Shown here: piece by piece, positions 36,059 through 47,132 of the stretch
Layout: every line of letters begins with the position of its first letter
Position numbering within the stretch: position 1 is the first letter of the stretch
NCBI RefSeq assembly: GCF_014251575.1
Contig: NZ_CP059191.1
Coordinates: 372,001-436,000, forward strand
Reading direction: 5' to 3'
Length of the DNA stretch: 64,000 nucleotides
Source: Blattabacterium cuenoti
GTDB taxonomy: Bacteria; Bacteroidota; Bacteroidia; Flavobacteriales; Blattabacteriaceae
The notes under the pieces: generated by a model
What the model was told of the DNA's origin: nothing
The model's database searches: none
What the model saw: only the letters and a program-made list of their open reading frames with translations
Program-made: the position numbers and the translations under genes

Positions 36059-36757
36059 CTATTTCTTTTTTCTATGATAGGTTTTATTTCCTCTTTGTTT
36101 TTTTTGCATTCCTCCTAAAAAAGGAGACAATTCTCTTTTTCCATAAACCTCTCCTTTCATAATCCATACTTTAATCCCTATACTTCCATAAACAGTATGA
36201 GCGACAGCCATATGATAATCCACATCAGCACGAAAAGTTCCTAGAGAGATTCTACCTTCTTTATAGATTTCACATCTAGCCATTTCTGATCCATTTAATC
36301 TACCTGAAATCTGAATTCTTATTCCTTGAGCATTCATTCTCATAGCAGAAAAAATAGATAATTTAATTGCTTTTTTATAAGAAATTCGATTTTCTAATTG
36401 TCTAACTAAACCTTTAGCCACTAATGGTGCATCTAATTCAGGACGTTTAACTTCAGATATATTAATTTGAACTTCTTTTTTAGTAAGTTTTTTTAATTCT
36501 TTTCTAATTGTATCTACTTCATCTCCTCTTTTTCCTATAACAAGAGCTGGTCGTGATGTACGAATAGTAATAGTAATAAATTTTAAAGTTCTTTCAATGA
36601 AAATACGAGAAACTATACCTTTTGGTAATCTAGCTTCTATATATCTCCTCACTTTAAAATCTTCCTTTATTCTATCTTTATAATTATTACACCAGCTGGA
36701 TTGCCATCCCATAATGATTCCAAGACGGTTAACAATTGGATTTGTTTTTTGTCCCAT
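36059..36757 (-). CDS. rpsC: 30S ribosomal protein S3
   Basis: The 232-residue protein has the N-terminal [22 protein letters not shown], a KH domain ([20 protein letters not shown] near 80) and the C-domain ([37 protein letters not shown]). It contributes to the mRNA entry helicase. Confidence 0.98.
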   Translation of the reverse strand: MGQKTNPIVNRLGIIMGWQSSWCNNYKDRIKEDFKVRRYIEARLPKGIVSRIFIERTLKFITITIRTSRPALVIGKRGDEVDTIRKELKKLTKKEVQINISEVKRPELDAPLVAKGLVRQLENRISYKKAIKLSIFSAMRMNAQGIRIQISGRLNGSEMARCEIYKEGRISLGTFRADVDYHMAVAHTVYGSIGIKVWIMKGEVYGKRELSPFLGGMQKKQRGNKTYHRKKK

Positions 36758-36764
36758 ATAAAAA

Positions 36765-37136
36765 TTATTTTCTTTTTTCTAAAAAAACTAGAACATTACT
36801 TGACCTTTTTCTGATTCTATGACCTCTACCTTGAGGAACAGGACGTAGCCTTTTTAAGGTTTTTCCTTGATTAACTCTAATTTCCTTTATATACAATAAA
36901 TATTCCCTATTAGCATTAGAATAAGATTCATCATACTTTTTTTCCCAATTAGACAATAAAGAAAGAAGCAATTTCTTAAAAAAAAGAGATATTCTTTTTT
37001 TATGGCTATATGTTAATATATCCAAAGCTCTTTGAATTTCTTTATTTCGAATTAAATTTGCTACCAATCTCATTTTTCTTGGAGATGTTCTCACTCCATT
37101 CAAAGAAGCTGAAACTACATTAGTTTCTTGTTTCAT
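36765..37136 (-). CDS. rplV: 50S ribosomal protein L22
   Basis: The 123-residue protein has [28 protein letters not shown] and the C-terminal hairpin region [29 protein letters not shown] that lines the exit tunnel. It is 7 nt from rpsS and 7 nt from rpsC. Confidence 0.97.
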   Translation of the reverse strand: MKQETNVVSASLNGVRTSPRKMRLVANLIRNKEIQRALDILTYSHKKRISLFFKKLLLSLLSNWEKKYDESYSNANREYLLYIKEIRVNQGKTLKRLRPVPQGRGHRIRKRSSNVLVFLEKRK

Positions 37137-37143
37137 TGTATTT

Positions 37144-37428
37144 TTAATTTTTCGCTTTCAATTTATTCTTGGAACCAGAATGTCCTCTAAAAGTGCGAGT
37201 AGGAGCAAATTCTCCCAATTTATGTCCAATCATATTTTCAGTAACATATACATTGACAAATTGCTTTCCATTATGAACAGCAAATGTTTGTCCAACAAAA
37301 TCTGGTAAAATAGTAGAAGGTCTAGACCAAGTTTTAATAACAGTTTTTTTTTCTGATTTTAGATTGTTTAATACTTTTTTTTGCAATTTTATTGATACAT
37401 ATGGACCTTTCTTTAAAGATCTTGCCAT
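37144..37428 (-). CDS. rpsS: 30S ribosomal protein S19
   Basis: The 94-residue protein begins [19 protein letters not shown]. It has [54 protein letters not shown], nearly identical to the family consensus. Confidence 0.98.
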   Translation of the reverse strand: MARSLKKGPYVSIKLQKKVLNNLKSEKKTVIKTWSRPSTILPDFVGQTFAVHNGKQFVNVYVTENMIGHKLGEFAPTRTFRGHSGSKNKLKAKN

Positions 37429-37437
37429 GATAAAAAT

Positions 37438-38262
37438 TTATTTTTTTCTTCTTTGTAAAATATATTTATTAGAATATCTTTTTTTAGAACGAGTTCTAAA
37501 ACCTTTAGAAGGTTTCCCTTTTCTACTTCTAGGTATTCCTCCAGATGCTTTTCCTTCTCCTCCTCCCATTGGATGATCTACAGGGTTCATTGCCACACCT
37601 CTAGTTCTAGGTCTTCTTCCAAAATGTCTTCTTTTTCCTGCTTTTCCATATGTTTCCAATTGGTGATCAAGATTAGAAACAACTCCAATTGTTGCCATAC
37701 AACTTTTCATAATCATTCTCATTTCTCCAGATGGAAGTTTAATTGTAACATATTTTTCATCTTTTGCGAATAATTGAGCAAAAGAGCCTGCACTTCTCGC
37801 TATTTTTGCACCCTGACCAGGTCTAAGTTCTATACAAGATACATTAGTTCCTAACGGAATTTCACTCAAAAAAGTAGAATTTCCCATATGAAAAGGTATA
37901 TTTTTACCAGAAATAACTTTTTGACCTATTTTAAATCCATCTATGGCTACAATATATCTCTTTTCTCCATCTTTGTAATGAAGCAAAGCAATGAAAGAAG
38001 ATCTATTTGGATCATATTCTATAGATTTTATAACAGCAGGAATTCCAAATTTTCTTCTTTTAAAATCTATTATTCTATAGTTTCTTTTATGACCACCTCC
38101 TAAATAACGCATAGTCATTCGTCCAGTATTATTTCTTCCTCCAGATTTACATTTTCCTTTTACTAAAGTTTTTTCAGGATCATAATTTGTTACTTGATCA
38201 AAACAATTTACTATTCTGAAACGTTGACCAGGTGTTACAGGTTTTAATTTTTTGATTGACAT
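37438..38262 (-). CDS. rplB: 50S ribosomal protein L2
   Basis: The 274-residue protein has [17 protein letters not shown] near 54-70, the RNA-binding middle ([27 protein letters not shown]) and the C-terminal peptidyl-transferase-proximal [21 protein letters not shown], which includes the conserved histidine of L2. The ATG shares a base with the rplW stop. Confidence 0.98.
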   Translation of the reverse strand: MSIKKLKPVTPGQRFRIVNCFDQVTNYDPEKTLVKGKCKSGGRNNTGRMTMRYLGGGHKRNYRIIDFKRRKFGIPAVIKSIEYDPNRSSFIALLHYKDGEKRYIVAIDGFKIGQKVISGKNIPFHMGNSTFLSEIPLGTNVSCIELRPGQGAKIARSAGSFAQLFAKDEKYVTIKLPSGEMRMIMKSCMATIGVVSNLDHQLETYGKAGKRRHFGRRPRTRGVAMNPVDHPMGGGEGKASGGIPRSRKGKPSKGFRTRSKKRYSNKYILQRRKK

Positions 38263-38552
38263 TAGACTTCTTTTTTATTGATAAAATCAATTTTCTGATT
38301 TTCTTCAAATTGAAGAACAGCTTTTTTTATCTTATTAGTTTTTCCATAAAGAAATCCTTTTTTAGTATATTTTGATTTATCTTTTCTGGGATAAATCATG
38401 GTTCTAACATTTTTTACAGAAACCCCAAATTTTTTTTTAATTTCTTTCTTAATTTGAATTTTATTAGATTTCACATCTACAGACAAAATATAACAATTAT
38501 TTTTATTTTCTTTGGTAAACTTTTCTGTAACAAAAGGCTTGATCAAAATCAT
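38262..38552 (-). CDS. rplW: 50S ribosomal protein L23
   Basis: The 96-residue protein has [36 protein letters not shown] and [37 protein letters not shown]. It is the exit-tunnel docking site for trigger factor and SRP. It overlaps rplB by one base. Confidence 0.97.
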   Translation of the reverse strand: MILIKPFVTEKFTKENKNNCYILSVDVKSNKIQIKKEIKKKFGVSVKNVRTMIYPRKDKSKYTKKGFLYGKTNKIKKAVLQFEENQKIDFINKKEV

Positions 38553-38563
38553 AGTCCATAAAT

Positions 38564-39193
38564 TTATATAGATAAAAACTCATTAATTTTTTTTATGGAA
38601 TTTTCAGAGAAAACTACATATGGAAAATTTAACAGAGAAAAACAATCCAGTTCATTCACATTTAATAGTTTAAAGTTTTCTAAATTACGAGATGACAAAT
38701 ATAAATTTTTATTTTTTTCTCCAAGTACCATCAATAATTTTTTACCTTTTAATTGTAGTGATTTTAATAATTCTAAAACAAATTTAGTTTTTGGAATATT
38801 TAATTCAATATTTTCTACAATCTTGATTCTATTCTGTATTAATTTTTGTTCAATAATGAACTTTTTAACCCTATTTTTGGTATGTTTATTTAATTTGATT
38901 AAATATTTTCTTGGTTTTGGACCAAATACTCTTCCTCCTCCTCTAAAAATAGGATTCTTAATGTCTCCTTTTCTGGATCCACCGGTTCCCTTTTGTCTAT
39001 GTAATTTCCTGTTACTACCGGATAATTCTCCTTTTTCTTTGGATTTATGTGTTCCTTGACGTTGGGCAAACAAATATCTTTTTACTTCTAAATATATAGA
39101 ATGATCATAAGATTTTTTTGAAAAAATTTTTTCGTTAAATTCTACTTTTTTGTCAGTCAAATTCCCCTTGATATCTAGAACTCTTAATTTCAT
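38564..39193 (-). CDS. rplD: 50S ribosomal protein L4
   Basis: The 209-residue protein has the L4 loop [53 protein letters not shown] near 50-100. Its C-terminal domain covers [20 protein letters not shown] and [19 protein letters not shown]. The start overlaps the rplC stop (ATGA). Confidence 0.97.
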   Translation of the reverse strand: MKLRVLDIKGNLTDKKVEFNEKIFSKKSYDHSIYLEVKRYLFAQRQGTHKSKEKGELSGSNRKLHRQKGTGGSRKGDIKNPIFRGGGRVFGPKPRKYLIKLNKHTKNRVKKFIIEQKLIQNRIKIVENIELNIPKTKFVLELLKSLQLKGKKLLMVLGEKNKNLYLSSRNLENFKLLNVNELDCFSLLNFPYVVFSENSIKKINEFLSI

Positions 39194-39816
39194 TTTTTTT
39201 TATTAATCATCAAATATGAATTTTTGTTTCCTGGAACTGATCCTTTCAAAATTATCAAATTTTGATGAGTATCTATTTTTAATATTTTTAAGTTTTTAAT
39301 CGTTACATTTTTTTTTCCCATTTTTCCGGCCATTTTTTTTCCTTTAAAAACACGCGAAGGATCAGATCCAGCACCTATTGATCCAGGAGCCCTTAATCGA
39401 TTGTGTTGACCATGACTTCTTTCTCCCACACCTGAAAAATTATGTCTTTTAACCACTCCTTGAAATCCTTTCCCTTTAGAAATTCCTTTAATATCAACTA
39501 AATCTCCTTCTTGAAAAGAATCTACACTAACTTTTTTTCCTAAGTCAAAATGAGAAACTGAATCTTCTTTGAATTCTAATAGTTTTTTTTTCGGAGATAA
39601 TCCAGACTTCTTAAAATGACCTAACAAAGGTTTATTTGTTTTTTGAATTTTTTTTTCATCAACTCCAAGTTGAACAGAAAAATAACCATCATTTTCTATT
39701 GTTTTTATTTGCACTACATAACAAGGATCTACTTTTACAACAGTGCAAGGTACGCATCTTCCATCATCCAAGAAGATGCTTGTCATTCCTATATTCTTTC
39801 CTATTAATCCGGACAT
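39190..39816 (-). CDS. rplC: 50S ribosomal protein L3
   Basis: The 208-residue protein begins [20 protein letters not shown]. It has [61 protein letters not shown], the long rRNA-contacting loop of L3. It sits beside the peptidyl transferase centre. Confidence 0.98.
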   Translation of the reverse strand: MSGLIGKNIGMTSIFLDDGRCVPCTVVKVDPCYVVQIKTIENDGYFSVQLGVDEKKIQKTNKPLLGHFKKSGLSPKKKLLEFKEDSVSHFDLGKKVSVDSFQEGDLVDIKGISKGKGFQGVVKRHNFSGVGERSHGQHNRLRAPGSIGAGSDPSRVFKGKKMAGKMGKKNVTIKNLKILKIDTHQNLIILKGSVPGNKNSYLMINKKK

Positions 39817-39821
39817 TTTTT

Positions 39822-40127
39822 TTACACTTTTATTTCAGCTTCAACTCCACTAGGTAACTCTAGTTTCATCAATGCATCTACTGTTTTAGATGAGGCATTA
39901 TGAATTTGTAAAAGTCTTTTATGAGTAGGAAGAAAGAATTGTTCTCTTGATTTTTTGTTTACATGTGGAGAACGTAATACTGTAAATATTTTCTTTTCAG
40001 TAGGTAAAGGAACAGGTCCATTCAATACAACTCCCGTAGGGAGTACTGAATTAACAATTCTTTCAGCTGATTTATCTAACAAATTATAATCATAAGATTT
40101 TAATTTAATTTTTATATCATGACCCAT
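39822..40127 (-). CDS. rpsJ: 30S ribosomal protein S10
   Basis: The 101-residue protein has [52 protein letters not shown] and [26 protein letters not shown], all standard S10 segments. It is one nucleotide after the fusA stop, so str and S10 clusters are joined with no gap and no tuf gene. Confidence 0.98.
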   Translation of the reverse strand: MGHDIKIKLKSYDYNLLDKSAERIVNSVLPTGVVLNGPVPLPTEKKIFTVLRSPHVNKKSREQFFLPTHKRLLQIHNASSKTVDALMKLELPSGVEAEIKV

Positions 40128-40128
40128 A

Positions 40129-42237
40129 TCACTTATTTTTTTGTTTTTTATTACGGTTTTCTATAATAATCCTATCTATTACATTAGTAGGAACCGTGTC
40201 ATAATGAGAAAATTCCATAACAGATGTTCCCCTTCCGGAAGAAAGGGTTCGTAAAACTGTTACATATCCAAACATTTCAGATAATGGAACTAAAGCTTGA
40301 ATTATCTTTATATTATTTCGGGTACTCATATCTTGAACTATTCCTCTTCTACGATTTAAATCTCCTATTACTTCACCCATGTTTTCTTCTGGAACAATTA
40401 CTTCTAATTTCATAATTGGTTCTAATAAAACAGGATTAGTTTTTTTAGCTGCTTCTTTAAACCCTAATTTTCCTGCTATTTCGAAAGAGAGCTGATCAGA
40501 ATCAACAGAATGATAAGACCCATCTAGAATAGTTACTTTAGCACTATCTATTTCATATCCAGATAAAGGTCCATTTTTCATCATTTCTTTACATCCTTTT
40601 TCTATAGAAGGAATATATTCTTTTGGAATGTTTCCTCCTTTTATCTTATTAATAAATACCAATCCAGATTTTCCTATATTTCCAGGTTCTAATCTAAACA
40701 ATACATCTGCATACTTTCCTCTACCACCTGTTTGTTTCTTATAAATTTCTCTATGTTCGACACAATCTGTTAAAGCCTCTTTATACTCTACTTGAGGCTT
40801 CCCTTGATTAACTTCAACTTTGAATTCTCTTTTCATACGATCTAAAATGATTTCCAAATGGAGTTCTCCCATTCCAGAAATAATAGTTTGACCTGTATAA
40901 TCATCTGTTCTAACTTGAAAAGTAGGATCTTCTTCCATTAATTTAGATAAAGCAAAAGTCATTTTATCAATATCAGATTTGAATTTAGGTTCAATGGCTA
41001 AACCAATAACTGGATCAGGAAACAATATATTTTCTAATAAAATTGGATGTTTTTCATCACATAAAGTATCTCCTGTTTTAATATCTTTAAATCCAACTAC
41101 AGCTGCTATATCTCCAGCTCCTATTTTTTCTATTGGATTTTGTTTATTTGCATGCATTTGATATATTCTAGAAATACGTTCTTTATTACCAGATCTTGCA
41201 TTAAAACTGTAAGATCCGGATTCTATTTTTCCAGAATAAACTCTGAAAAAAGCTAAACGACCTACAAAAGGATCACTTGCTATTTTGAAAGCTAAAGCAG
41301 AAAAAGGTTCATTTTCATTGGGTCTTCTTATTTCTTTTTTTTGACTAATAGGATTGATTCCCACTATATCCTTAACTTCTAGAGGAGAAGGTAAATATCT
41401 GCATATAGCATCTAATATAGATTGCACTCCTTTGTTTTTAAAAGAAGAACCACATAGGATAGGAATCACTTTCATTTTTATTGTATTCTTTTGTAAAGAA
41501 TGAATAATATCATCCTCTGATATAGGATAATTATTGTATAAAAACTTTTCCATTATAACATCATCATGTTCGGATAGAGTTTCAATAAGTTGATTGTGAT
41601 AATCATCAACTATACTTTTCATATCCTCCGGAATAGGATGAATTTGATAAGTCATTCCATAATTTTTATCATCCCATATTATAGCCTTACTTCCTATTAA
41701 ATCTACCACTCCTATAAAGTTATCTCCACTTCCAATAGGAAGTTGCAACGGAATTGAATTAGCTCCTAAAATTTTTTTTATTTGAGAACAAACATTAAAA
41801 AAATCAGAACCTTGTCTATCCATCTTATTGACAAAAGCTATCCTAGGTATTCCGTATTTATCCGCTTGTCTCCATACAGTTTCTGATTGAGGTTCAACAC
41901 CATCAACTGCGCTAAATAAAACGACCATCCCATCTAAAACTCTCATTGATCGTTCTACTTCCACAGTAAAATCTACATGCCCTGGAGTATCTATAATATT
42001 AATCTGATATTTTTTATTATTATACATCCATTCGCAACATGTAGCTGCAGATGTTATAGTTATTCCACGTTCTTGCTCTTGCTGCATCCAATCCATAGTG
42101 GCAGCTCCATCATGAACTTCTCCTATTTTGTGATTAATTCCCGTATAAAACAAAATCCTTTCTGTGGTAGTTGTCTTTCCTGCATCAATATGTGCTGCAA
42201 TTCCTATATTTCTTGTATAATTTAAGTCTTTTTCCAT
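40129..42237 (-). CDS. fusA: Elongation factor G
   Basis: The 702-residue translational GTPase is full length. It has the P-loop [19 protein letters not shown] near 16-34, the switch region [34 protein letters not shown] near 84, and [11 protein letters not shown] near 142, followed by domains II-V with [20 protein letters not shown] near 465. It drives ribosomal translocation. Confidence 0.98.
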   Translation of the reverse strand: MEKDLNYTRNIGIAAHIDAGKTTTTERILFYTGINHKIGEVHDGAATMDWMQQEQERGITITSAATCCEWMYNNKKYQINIIDTPGHVDFTVEVERSMRVLDGMVVLFSAVDGVEPQSETVWRQADKYGIPRIAFVNKMDRQGSDFFNVCSQIKKILGANSIPLQLPIGSGDNFIGVVDLIGSKAIIWDDKNYGMTYQIHPIPEDMKSIVDDYHNQLIETLSEHDDVIMEKFLYNNYPISEDDIIHSLQKNTIKMKVIPILCGSSFKNKGVQSILDAICRYLPSPLEVKDIVGINPISQKKEIRRPNENEPFSALAFKIASDPFVGRLAFFRVYSGKIESGSYSFNARSGNKERISRIYQMHANKQNPIEKIGAGDIAAVVGFKDIKTGDTLCDEKHPILLENILFPDPVIGLAIEPKFKSDIDKMTFALSKLMEEDPTFQVRTDDYTGQTIISGMGELHLEIILDRMKREFKVEVNQGKPQVEYKEALTDCVEHREIYKKQTGGRGKYADVLFRLEPGNIGKSGLVFINKIKGGNIPKEYIPSIEKGCKEMMKNGPLSGYEIDSAKVTILDGSYHSVDSDQLSFEIAGKLGFKEAAKKTNPVLLEPIMKLEVIVPEENMGEVIGDLNRRRGIVQDMSTRNNIKIIQALVPLSEMFGYVTVLRTLSSGRGTSVMEFSHYDTVPTNVIDRIIIENRNKKQKNK

Positions 42238-42246
42238 AATAAATAA

Positions 42247-42723
42247 CTAAAATCTAAAATGCGAAAAGGCTTTATTGGATTCAGCCATTTTGTGAATATT
42301 TTCTTTTCTTTTAATAGCTTCTCCTTGTTCTTTAAAAGCATCCCATATTTCAGAAGCTAACTTATTTGCCATAGTTTTTTCTTTTCTAATAGATGCGCAA
42401 GATATCAACAATTTCATTGCTTTTGTCATTTTGCTATTAGAGGAAATAGGAACAGGAACTTGAATATTAGATCCTCCCATCCGACGAGTTCTCACTTCTA
42501 CATGAGGCATTACATTTTTTAATCCATCTTTCCATATTTCTAATGCTGATTTTTCTTCTCTTTCTTTTATTAAATCTATTTTTTTCATAGCATTATAAAA
42601 TATTTTATATGCCACGTTTTTTTTTCCATTTTTCATCAAATGATTGACAAAACGTGTAACAAGTGGATCATTGAATTTTGGATCTGGCAAATATATTTTC
42701 TCTTTATTTTTTACTTTTCTCAT
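42247..42723 (-). CDS. rpsG: 30S ribosomal protein S7
   Basis: The protein has 158 residues from ATG 42723 (RKVKNKEKIYLPDPKFNDPLVTRFVNHLM). The longer upstream frame lies inside rpsL and was rejected. It has GLKNVMPHVEVRTRRMGGSNIQVPVP and MANKLASEIWDAFKEQGEAIKRKENIHKMAESNKAFSHFRF. It nucleates the 30S head. Confidence 0.97.
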   Translation of the reverse strand: MRKVKNKEKIYLPDPKFNDPLVTRFVNHLMKNGKKNVAYKIFYNAMKKIDLIKEREEKSALEIWKDGLKNVMPHVEVRTRRMGGSNIQVPVPISSNSKMTKAMKLLISCASIRKEKTMANKLASEIWDAFKEQGEAIKRKENIHKMAESNKAFSHFRF

Positions 42724-42727
42724 TAAT

Positions 42728-43105
42728 TCAACCTTTTTTAGGTAATTTAGCTCCATATTTACTTCTGCTTTTTTTTCTTCCACTGACTCCTGCTGTATCA
42801 CGAGCACCTCGCACAATTTTGTACTTTACTCCTGGCAAATCTTTCACTCTCCCTCCTTTAACCAATACTATTGAATGTTCTTGAAGATTATGACCTTCTC
42901 CTGTTATATAACTAATAACTTCTCTTCCATTTGTAAATCTAACACGAGCTACTTTTCTCATAGCTGAATTTGGTTTTTTGGGTGTCGTAGTATAAACCCT
43001 AGTACAAACTCCTCTTCTTTGAGGACAAAATTCCAATGCAATAGATTTCCTTTTTTTAGAAACAGAAGTACGACCTTTTCTAATTAATTGTTGTATAGTA
43101 GGCAT
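42728..43105 (-). CDS. rpsL: 30S ribosomal protein S12
   Basis: The 125-residue protein begins [24 protein letters not shown]. It has [28 protein letters not shown], where the Lys of PKKPNS is the classic streptomycin-site residue and is wild type, and [32 protein letters not shown]. It is the first gene of the long ribosomal cluster. Confidence 0.98.
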   Translation of the reverse strand: MPTIQQLIRKGRTSVSKKRKSIALEFCPQRRGVCTRVYTTTPKKPNSAMRKVARVRFTNGREVISYITGEGHNLQEHSIVLVKGGRVKDLPGVKYKIVRGARDTAGVSGRKKSRSKYGAKLPKKG

Positions 43106-43122
43106 ATTCTATATTTAGAACG

Positions 43123-43152
43123 CAAATTATGCTATTTAATAAAAAAATACAA
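43123..43152 (-). promoter_or_regulatory. Candidate promoter of the ribosomal supercluster
   Basis: Upstream of rpsL the minus strand has TAATTTGC (43122-43129), one base short of the TAnnTTTG -7 consensus. A TTG at 43150-43152, 20 nt further upstream, fits the Bacteroidetes -33 position. This 66-nt gap is the largest break at the head of the cluster. The match is imperfect and may be chance. Confidence 0.3.
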
Positions 43153-43171
43153 CTAAATCAATAAATTAACA

Positions 43172-43999
43172 TCAAAAATTGTCAATATTAATTTTTTTGT
43201 TTTGAAAAGGATCCTCTTCGAATGATTGAATATTAAGTTCTTTGTAAATATAACGAAAAGTAGAAAGTAAACAAGGAAATCCATCTACAATAGCTATGTT
43301 ATGTTCATAATGAGCAGATATTTTATTATCTAAAGTAGTAATTGTCCATTCATCTTTGTGAAAAGAAATTTCTGAAGAACCTAAATTAACCATGGGTTCT
43401 ACAGAAAGCACCAATCCATTTTTTAATGGAAATCCTTTTCCTTTTTTTCCGAAGTTAGGAACTTGAGGTTCTTCATGCATTTCTTTACCTAACCCATGAC
43501 CTACAAGATCTTTTACAACATTGTATCCATTCTTTTCAATATAAGATTGTATAGAATAACCTATATCTCCAATATGATTTCCGATTAAACATTTGGAAAT
43601 TCCAATATAAAGAGATTTTTTGGAACAATTGAGAAATTTTTTTATATCGTTAGAAACAGTTCCAACTTCAAAAGTGTAAGCATGTTCTCCATAGAACCCA
43701 TTCATATAAACACCACAATCTATAGACAAGATGTCTCCTTCACACAAAGGAGATTCATTAGGAATTCCATGGACTACTTGATGATTTGGAGAAACACATA
43801 AAGTATTTGGAAAATCATATAATCCTAAAAAAGCTGGTTTTCCTCCGTGATCACGAATAAAACCTTCTGCAAGTTTATCTAAATAAAGAGTATTTACCCC
43901 AGGTTTAACTTCTTTAGCTAACATTCCTAATGTTCTAGAAGCTAAAAAAGCACTTTTTTTGATTAATATTATTTCTTCAATAGTTTTTAACTGTATCAA
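43172..43999 (-). CDS. map: Methionine aminopeptidase, type I
   Basis: The pita-bread metalloprotease removes N-terminal Met. Core segments are GFIRDHGGKPAFLGLYDFPNTLCVS, HGIPNESPLCEGDILSIDCGVYMNGFYGE (metal aspartates), LVGHGLGKEMHEEPQVPNFG (metal His) and SVEPMVNLGS with the metal Glu. No ATG fits. TTG 43999 gives MIQLKTIEEIILIKKSAF, aligned with flavobacterial Map, and leaves 7 nt after gpmI. A GTG at 44044 would add 15 residues and overlap gpmI. The C-terminus is about 20 residues longer than usual. Confidence 0.93.
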   Translation of the reverse strand: MIQLKTIEEIILIKKSAFLASRTLGMLAKEVKPGVNTLYLDKLAEGFIRDHGGKPAFLGLYDFPNTLCVSPNHQVVHGIPNESPLCEGDILSIDCGVYMNGFYGEHAYTFEVGTVSNDIKKFLNCSKKSLYIGISKCLIGNHIGDIGYSIQSYIEKNGYNVVKDLVGHGLGKEMHEEPQVPNFGKKGKGFPLKNGLVLSVEPMVNLGSSEISFHKDEWTITTLDNKISAHYEHNIAIVDGFPCLLSTFRYIYKELNIQSFEEDPFQNKKINIDNF

Positions 44000-44006
44000 A
44001 ACACAA

Positions 44007-45554
44007 TTATTTTTTTCGATATTTTCTAATAATAGAAGTTCCACTCATAACATGAGGAATAGGTAATTCCATTAATTGAAGTATGGTAGGGGCTAAATCG
44101 GGTAAAGAACCTTTATTTTTTAGCAATATATTTTGTTTTTTGATGTCTTGATCTAAAAGAATAAAAGGGACTAAAGATGTCGTATGAGCAGTATTAGGAC
44201 TTCCATCGGGATTAATCATGTAATCTGCATTTCCATGATCTCCCACTATAATAACTGTGTATGAATTTTTTATTGCTTCTTCAGAACAAAATTTTGTATA
44301 TTGATCAACATATTCACAAGCTTTTATTGTCTCTTTCATTTTTCCAGTATGGCCTACCATGTCTGGATTCGCAAAATTTAAACAAATAAAATCTGAGTTT
44401 TTTCTTTTTAATTCGGGAATAATTTTTTTTACAATATTTTTTGCGCTCATTTCAGGTTTTAAATCATAAGTAGAGACTTTAGGAGACTCACATAGAATTC
44501 TAGTTTCTTTATCAAAAGGGATTTCTCTTCCTCCCGAGAAAAAAAAAGTAACATGTGGATATTTTTCTGTTTCTGCTATACGAATCTGTTTTTTCCCTTC
44601 TTTTTCCAAAATTTCGCCTAATGTTTCTGTCAAACACTCTTTTTCAAAAAGAACATAAATATCTTTATATTTTGAATTAAAACAGGTCATAGTAATGTAA
44701 TCAGATAAATTTAACTTTTTTATATCTGAAAAAGAATTATATCCAATAAAAAGTTCTGTGATTTGTCTAGAACGGTCTGGTCGGAAGTTAAAACAAAAAA
44801 CAACATCTCCATCTTCTATTCTTGAAACAGGATTTTCTTGATTATCAGTAATTATTAAAGGAGGTAAAAACTCATCTGTCACTCCATTTTTATATAATTC
44901 TTCTATAGAAGAAAAGACATTTTTAGTATAAAAACCTTTTGAATAAACCATTGCATTATATGCTTTTTTAGTTCTTTCCCATCTATGATCTCGATCCATT
45001 GAATAATATCTTCCAATAACAGAAGATAATTTTCCAACGTATTTTCTAGTTTTTTTTAGAAGTTCTTCAATGTAAGAAATACTATTTTTTGGTGAAGAAT
45101 CTCTACCATCTGTGAACACATGTATAAAAACATCTTTTATTCCTTTTTCATAAGCTATTTTAAGTAAAGCAAAAAGATGATTCATGTGTGAATGGACTCC
45201 TCCATCAGATAATAATCCAATAAAGTGGATTTTTTTTCTGGATAAATAAATTTTATCAAAAATAGTGCTTACCTTTTTTTTGAAAAATCCACTTTCAATA
45301 GATGCATTTATTTTTTCTAAACTTTGAATAACTTTTCTTCCAGATCCTAAACTTATATGACCTACTTCAGAATTTCCCATTTGTCCTTTTGGTAACCCTA
45401 CATAAGATCCTGAAGCTTCCAATTTGCTAAAAGGATAATTATTACAACAATAATTAATAAATGGTGTGTTAGCTTGTTCTATAGCAGAAGAAGATAAATT
45501 TATAGAAGAAGAAATTCCCCAACCATCCAAAATTATCAACATTAGTTTTTTCAT
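44007..45554 (-). CDS. gpmI: 2,3-Bisphosphoglycerate-independent phosphoglycerate mutase
   Basis: The 515-residue alkaline-phosphatase-superfamily enzyme begins LMLIILDGWGIS with a metal aspartate. GQMGNSEVGHISLGSGR near 58-74 contains the catalytic serine. HVFTDGRDSSPKNS lies near 145, RPDRSRQITELF near 263, ANPDMVGHTGKMKETIKA near 400 and VGDHGNADYM near 444 with C-terminal metal ligands. It interconverts 3- and 2-phosphoglycerate, upstream of enolase. Confidence 0.97.
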   Translation of the reverse strand: MKKLMLIILDGWGISSSINLSSSAIEQANTPFINYCCNNYPFSKLEASGSYVGLPKGQMGNSEVGHISLGSGRKVIQSLEKINASIESGFFKKKVSTIFDKIYLSRKKIHFIGLLSDGGVHSHMNHLFALLKIAYEKGIKDVFIHVFTDGRDSSPKNSISYIEELLKKTRKYVGKLSSVIGRYYSMDRDHRWERTKKAYNAMVYSKGFYTKNVFSSIEELYKNGVTDEFLPPLIITDNQENPVSRIEDGDVVFCFNFRPDRSRQITELFIGYNSFSDIKKLNLSDYITMTCFNSKYKDIYVLFEKECLTETLGEILEKEGKKQIRIAETEKYPHVTFFFSGGREIPFDKETRILCESPKVSTYDLKPEMSAKNIVKKIIPELKRKNSDFICLNFANPDMVGHTGKMKETIKACEYVDQYTKFCSEEAIKNSYTVIIVGDHGNADYMINPDGSPNTAHTTSLVPFILLDQDIKKQNILLKNKGSLPDLAPTILQLMELPIPHVMSGTSIIRKYRKK

Positions 45555-45575
45555 CCAAATTATTTTATCATTAAA

Positions 45576-46391
45576 TTAAATACTTACTCTTTTGAAGAGA
45601 TTTATTTTTATATTTTTATTAAATTTATTCAAATACTCCTGAATATTTATTTTATTATCCTTTATAAATTTCTGACTCATAAGAGTATTGTTTAAAATAA
45701 ATTTTTTAATTTTTCCTTGGATGATCTTTTTCTCCATATTTTCTGATTTCCCTTTTTTTTTCACTTGATTTTTGATGATATCTATTTCTTTTTTCATTAG
45801 TAAATCTGGTATTTCAGACTCATTTATAGCTATAGGATTCATAGCAGTAATATGCATTGCTATATTTCTAGCTACAGATATATTTATTTCAGAAGAAAAT
45901 CCAACTAATGTTGCAATTTTATGATTGTTGTGAGTATAATCTATGACAAATGGAGAATCTATTTTTTCAAAAATTTTTAATTCTAATCTTTCTCCCGATA
46001 CACCCATATGACTAATAATCATTTCCTTAACAGTTTTTTTTTCATGGAAAAAACTGGATAAAAAATCTTCTTTAGTATGACATGTTAAAGACTTCTTAGA
46101 TAGTATAGATAAAAAACTTAAAAATTCATAACTCTTAGATAAAAAATCAGTTTCACAACTAAGACCTATAATTGTTCCAGAAGAATAATCAGAATTTATA
46201 GAAGAAATAAGTGCTCCATCTTTTATTTGAAAGTGAGATCGATTAATTGCTATTTCTTCTCCCTTTTTTCTTAAAATAAGAATAGCTTCATCTATATTTC
46301 CTTTGGAATCAATCAAAGCTTTTTTGCAATCCATTACTCCAACCCCTGTCATTTTTCTAAGTTTTTTGATTTGAAATGCAGAAATTTTCAT
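45576..46391 (-). CDS. tsf: Elongation factor Ts
   Basis: The 271-residue protein has the N-terminal UBA-like module and signature IKKLRKMTGVGVMDCKKALIDSKGNIDEAILILRKKG. SCETDFLSKSYEFLSFL follows near 78, with two dimerisation subdomains after it (NIAMHITAMNPIAINESEIP). It exchanges nucleotide on EF-Tu. Its ATG overlaps the rpsB stop by 4 nt. Confidence 0.96.
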   Translation of the reverse strand: MKISAFQIKKLRKMTGVGVMDCKKALIDSKGNIDEAILILRKKGEEIAINRSHFQIKDGALISSINSDYSSGTIIGLSCETDFLSKSYEFLSFLSILSKKSLTCHTKEDFLSSFFHEKKTVKEMIISHMGVSGERLELKIFEKIDSPFVIDYTHNNHKIATLVGFSSEINISVARNIAMHITAMNPIAINESEIPDLLMKKEIDIIKNQVKKKGKSENMEKKIIQGKIKKFILNNTLMSQKFIKDNKINIQEYLNKFNKNIKINLFKRVSI

Positions 46392-47104
46392 AATTTTTTA
46401 TTTGTATAATTTTTTTCTTCTTTGCTGATTTCAATTCCATTTTGAATGGCTTCTGTAACAAATTTTAAAATAATATTTATAGATTTTGATGAATCGTCAT
46501 TAGAAGGAATAGGATATTGAATTCCATTAGGATCAGTATTAGTATCAACCATAGCAAATATAGGTATTCTCAATTTTTGAGCTTCTGTTAATGCTATTTT
46601 CTCCTTATTTGGATCCACTAAAAAAATACCACCTGGTATATGACTCATGTTTGAAATACTTCCTAAGTTCTTATGTAATTTTTCATACAATCGACTAATT
46701 AATAGTCTTTCTTTTTTGGATAAAGTATTGAAAGTTCCATTTTTTTTCATTTTTTCTATACTATTCATCTTTTTAACAGATTTTCGAATAGTTGTAAAGT
46801 TTGTCAATAATCCACCTAACCATCTTTCTGTTACACAAGGCATATTTATACTTTTTGCATAAAAAGAAACCTTTTCCTTAGCTTGAGCTTTAGTTCCAAC
46901 CAACAATATTTTTTTTCCAGTTATTGCTATTTTTTTTAATCCATTACAAGCCTCTTCCAGCTTATAAATTGTTTTTGATAAATCAATAATATGAATTCCT
47001 CCTTTTTTCATAAAAATAAAAGGACGCATATTTGGATTCCATTTTCGTGTAATATGCCCAAAATGAACACCAGCTTTCAACAAATCTTGAGTATTAATTT
47101 TCAT
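46388..47104 (-). CDS. rpsB: 30S ribosomal protein S2
   Basis: The protein has 238 residues from ATG 47104 (KINTQDLLKAGVHFGHITRKWNPNM). Thirty upstream in-frame codons overlap rpsI and were rejected. It has FIFMKKGGIHIIDLSKT, LLVGTKAQAKEKV, WLGGLLTNFTTIRKSV, and IFAMVDTNTDPNGIQYPIPSNDDSSKSI. Confidence 0.97.
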   Translation of the reverse strand: MKINTQDLLKAGVHFGHITRKWNPNMRPFIFMKKGGIHIIDLSKTIYKLEEACNGLKKIAITGKKILLVGTKAQAKEKVSFYAKSINMPCVTERWLGGLLTNFTTIRKSVKKMNSIEKMKKNGTFNTLSKKERLLISRLYEKLHKNLGSISNMSHIPGGIFLVDPNKEKIALTEAQKLRIPIFAMVDTNTDPNGIQYPIPSNDDSSKSINIILKFVTEAIQNGIEISKEEKNYTNKKL

Positions 47105-47132
47105 TTTTATTTTTTCAGTTTTTTTATTTGTA

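Noticed and set aside
38595-39059. 154-codon open frame antisense to rplD
   Set aside because: Entirely within rplD, Phe-rich low-complexity product, no domain.
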